The position numbers and the translations under genes are program-made. From positions 457,501-521,500 of the forward strand of contig PQWQ01000018.1 of NCBI GenBank assembly GCA_002943765.1: a stretch of DNA of 64,000 nt. Direction: 5' to 3'. Shown piece by piece: positions 61,301-64,000 of this stretch (the first letter of the stretch is position 1; each line of letters starts with the position of its first letter). Under the pieces are notes generated by a model. That model saw only the letters and a program-made list of their open reading frames with translations. It did no database searches and was not told the origin of the DNA. This DNA comes from Psoroptes ovis. Lineage: Eukaryota > Arthropoda > Arachnida > Sarcoptiformes > Psoroptidae.

Positions 61301-64000
61301 ATTCAATAATCGAGAAAACGAAATAAAAAAAATGAAATTCAATCAAAAAATTTAAATGTCATAGTTGAATCAATGCATCACGGTAACTGCTGTTGCTGTT
61401 GCTGCTGTTGTTATTTGAAATATTCTGGTGATTTATTTAGAATCATAAAATACAAAAACAAACAATGGCAGAATTCTGAATTTTTAAACGTAAAATACGG
61501 CACAAACAAATGATAAAAATCTGAATTCATTTATTTGAAAATTTGAAAAATTTAAAATTTTGAGAAATCAGAGCAGAGCATAACTGTAAATGAATCATTT
61601 GGCTGTTCAGTCGAAAGGTTCAACGATGAACACGATAAATAAACCCTTTTGATACATAAACACGCACGTACAAACAATGTAATCACAAAATAACCGAAAA
61701 TAACTGAAAATAATTTGATGATGAAAAAACAAGTTCACAAGATCGTTATTATATAACCCAAATATACTACACAACTACAAATAACAGCCAAATAAACACA
61801 ATAACCAAAATAAACAAAATGTTTATCATTTCGATTAAATTATCGTGATATATATGTATGTGTGTGTGTGTGCTACGCGTATATATACCACCATATATAT
61901 TCTTTGTTCGATATATACCATCGGGTTGTTGGTGTTTGTATGTTTAGTTGTTGGTTCTAATGTTGTTTGTATGAAGATGAAATGATGAAAATGAAAAAAT
62001 GTTCAAAGAACCAGAATCGAAACAAGCAAATACAGGCAGGCACTGACAGCGAATCACCGAATCTGGTTCATTGCATCGATATTGAATTTGAAAATGGAAT
62101 GAAATGAATGAAACAAACAAATGAATGAATTTGATTTGGTTTGATTCGGGTTTTTTTTTTTGTTTATAAAAAGTTTTATTTTCATTTTGTTTAATTTGGT
62201 TTTGTGTCTTTGTTTTTCGCTTTCGCCAGCCAAAAACATCCATTGACAGAATCGTAGACACTTTTACTTTCGATTTTCTTGATTTGTTTCGGAAATCTTT
62301 TGTTCCAGAAAAATATTGTTTGCAGAATTCGATTCAATTCAATCCAATACAATTCTTCTTTGTATCGTTCAAATGATGGAATAGTCGAAGAAACTTTACA
62401 ACGAAATAAGAAGCGAATTTCACTGGAAACTCTACGAACAGAATCGTCGATGGCATCAATGGATACCGAAAAGATTCTGTATTTGACAATGTTGGGCTGT
62501 GAAAGACCCGAAACGGATTCTGTTCAAACCACTGCCTTTTACGGTTTGTTTGTTTGAATTTATTCTATATTCTTCAATAAGTGTAAATGTGCAAGTAAGC
62601 ACATGAGCAAACGCAACAATAATATGTCACAATTGTCCAAAGAATATTCTTCGGTTGAAAATTTCAAAAATTCACTGAAAAAAATTTCATTACCACTTCT
62701 TTATTTGTTGTACGAATGAACGAACAAATGAATGAATGAACAAACAAAATTGATCGAAAAAAAACTTTATGAAACTTTGAACTTTTCAATTCCAATTCAA
62801 TGAATTTCAATGATAATTATGTTTGATATTGTATGAATATATTTTTATCGATTTTTTGATTATTTGCCTGCAAAACATTTTAATCCTTTACCGGAAAACA
62901 CAGAATCAAAAACAGGAATATTCTGCTTTGGTTATTTTTTTTTGATACATAATTGAAATGGAAATTCAATTTCACATGATGATGTTTCACATCATGATTG
63001 AAATTGATTTCAATCCCGAAAAACTTCGAATATGATCAAAAAAACTCCCCATAATAAACATGCATAAACATTTATTCACACGTAAATATTATTGGTGAAC
63101 ATACGGATGGTAATTTCTGCATCGAAACACAGCCATAAACACTGTAATGAAATGCAACGAACATTTCAAATGTGATGTGATGACATTTGAAGACATTTAT
63201 GTTCACTGATAATTCACTTAGAAAAGTTTTGCGAGCACATTTTCATGTATATTTTGGAATATAAATATGAAATGTGTGCATTCCTGCAATGCAAACCAAA
63301 TTTATTTGATGGGCAAACATCAAAGTTTGGTCTCATCAGATAGAGTTTATGTGTGTGTGCTCAAAGGTGCATAAGAATAATGAAATTCAAATGATGATGA
63401 CAGAATATTCTGACAAAATAAAATTTTGCATCATCAGCATTTGCTGCTGTCATTGTTATTATTATCATTTGAAAATGTTAATTTGATGAAATTTGAAGAA
63501 TAAATTCATGAAATTGAAAGGAAAAAATTGAAATTGAAATTGGATTCTTTTCTTGTTGTTTTTTTTTTTTTTTTTTTTGTTTGAAATTGGATTCATTTTT
63601 GAATTTGTGAATCTATAAATATTCAATGAATTGAATGCGGCAAAATTTCCCAAAATATATAGAGAAATATGACGGAAATGAATTTTTCGTTTTTCCGAAA
63701 TTATTAATTATGGATTTATTCATTATTTTTGTGATTAATTTTTGTATTTGTTATTCCTATTATGATCAGATACAAATATGCACAAATGTATCGTACGCAT
63801 GCAGATACCAACAATAATTAGACTATTGGTTACCCTTCTTTTATACGCGTTTTGATGTGTTGTTTTGATTTCATTAATTTTAAATCGACAATTGTAAATA
63901 CATTTAATGATCGTAAATTTTTTGTTTAATTTATAATTATACTTCAATTTCAAAAATTGAAATTAAAATTTATGGAAAAAAATTTGGAGTTGTTTTCATT
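58339..64000. other. 5' flank or upstream introns of Shaker; no firm gene
   Basis: 5.7 kb with no supported gene. It probably holds upstream Shaker exons or promoter, since the visible first exon looks like an internal exon. Noted content: short CA/TG repeats near 58990, 60118 and 61859; a GC-richer island at about 62280-62545 with open frames on both strands; an imperfect hairpin at 62952-63014; and a T run at 63559-63578. Short open frames elsewhere are AT-driven. Confidence 0.45.
63559..63578. repeat. Poly(T) tract
   Basis: Homopolymer of 20 T in the right-hand non-coding region. Confidence 0.85.

Noticed and set aside
61944..62261. 105-codon minus-strand frame
   Set aside because: Lys/Asn/Gln then Phe/Ser-rich product of A- and T-rich tracts; no domain or conserved start.
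1..64000. CRISPR arrays, bacterial operons, transposases or viral genes
   Set aside because: No spaced direct repeats of the right form, no transposase, integrase, reverse transcriptase or viral structural motifs were found. The gene set is eukaryotic.
1..64000. tRNA genes
   Set aside because: Spot checks for the B-box word (ggttcgaatcc type) on both strands gave no site with a matching A-box and cloverleaf. A dedicated tRNA search program was not available, so weak or intron-bearing tRNAs cannot be excluded.

Overview
The window reads as animal nuclear DNA from a small, compact, strongly AT-rich genome. Introns are mostly about 60-80 bp, genes are packed on both strands, and proteins carry many Asn/Asp/Gln runs. 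A mu-class glutathione S-transferase resembling the group 8 mite allergens, together with this composition, suggests an astigmatan mite (Dermatophagoides, Sarcoptes or a relative). The organism is an inference. The gene families rest on protein motifs. Exon joins were worked out by hand from GT/AG sites and reading phase.

Layout. 1-3950 is one ribosomal DNA unit read on the minus strand: 18S (2136-3950), ITS1, 5.8S, ITS2 and the first about 1.3 kb of 28S, cut by the window start. Its 5' external spacer runs to about 5 kb. Instead of a second rDNA unit, single-copy genes follow at 5.6 kb. 5.6-18.4 kb (minus): an ALDH3-type fatty aldehyde dehydrogenase and the giant scaffold Furry, with a 9.9-kb intronless first coding exon. 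19.2-27.3 kb: a GOLM1/CASC4-like Golgi protein (+), haspin kinase (-), a possible tiny ORF (-), a 115-residue membrane protein (+), a divergent KCNQ-like channel (-), a basic single-pass membrane protein (+) and the ubiquitin-conjugating enzyme CDC34/UBE2R (-). 28.5-32 kb: a TMBIM/lifeguard protein (-), an intronless class I photolyase of bacterial look (+) and ARMC7 (-). 37-50.8 kb: PTPN9 (+), an 880-residue zinc-finger protein (-), mu-class GST (+), PDCD6/ALG-2 (+) and an unrecognised membrane protein (-). 52.6-58.3 kb: a Shaker-type Kv1 channel (-) with a 2.7-kb intron. 58.3-64 kb is probably Shaker 5' flank or intron. It holds one GC-richer island with open frames on both strands and one imperfect hairpin.

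The neighbours are a usual mixed eukaryotic set with no operon logic. Several pairs are head-to-head (fry/GOLM-like, TMBIM/photolyase, ARMC7/PTPN9, zinc finger/GST) and may share promoters. Others converge with very short 3' gaps (photolyase/ARMC7 44 bp, 115-aa protein/KCNQ-like 91 bp).

The items most worth a second look are the photolyase (candidate horizontal transfer), the KCNQ-like channel with a GYGN filter and a charge-poor S4, the rDNA/unique-DNA junction, the orphan membrane proteins, the alternative first exon of PDCD6, and the unexplained island at 62.3-62.55 kb. I saw no convincing new multi-gene system, CRISPR array, tRNA gene, transposase or viral gene.
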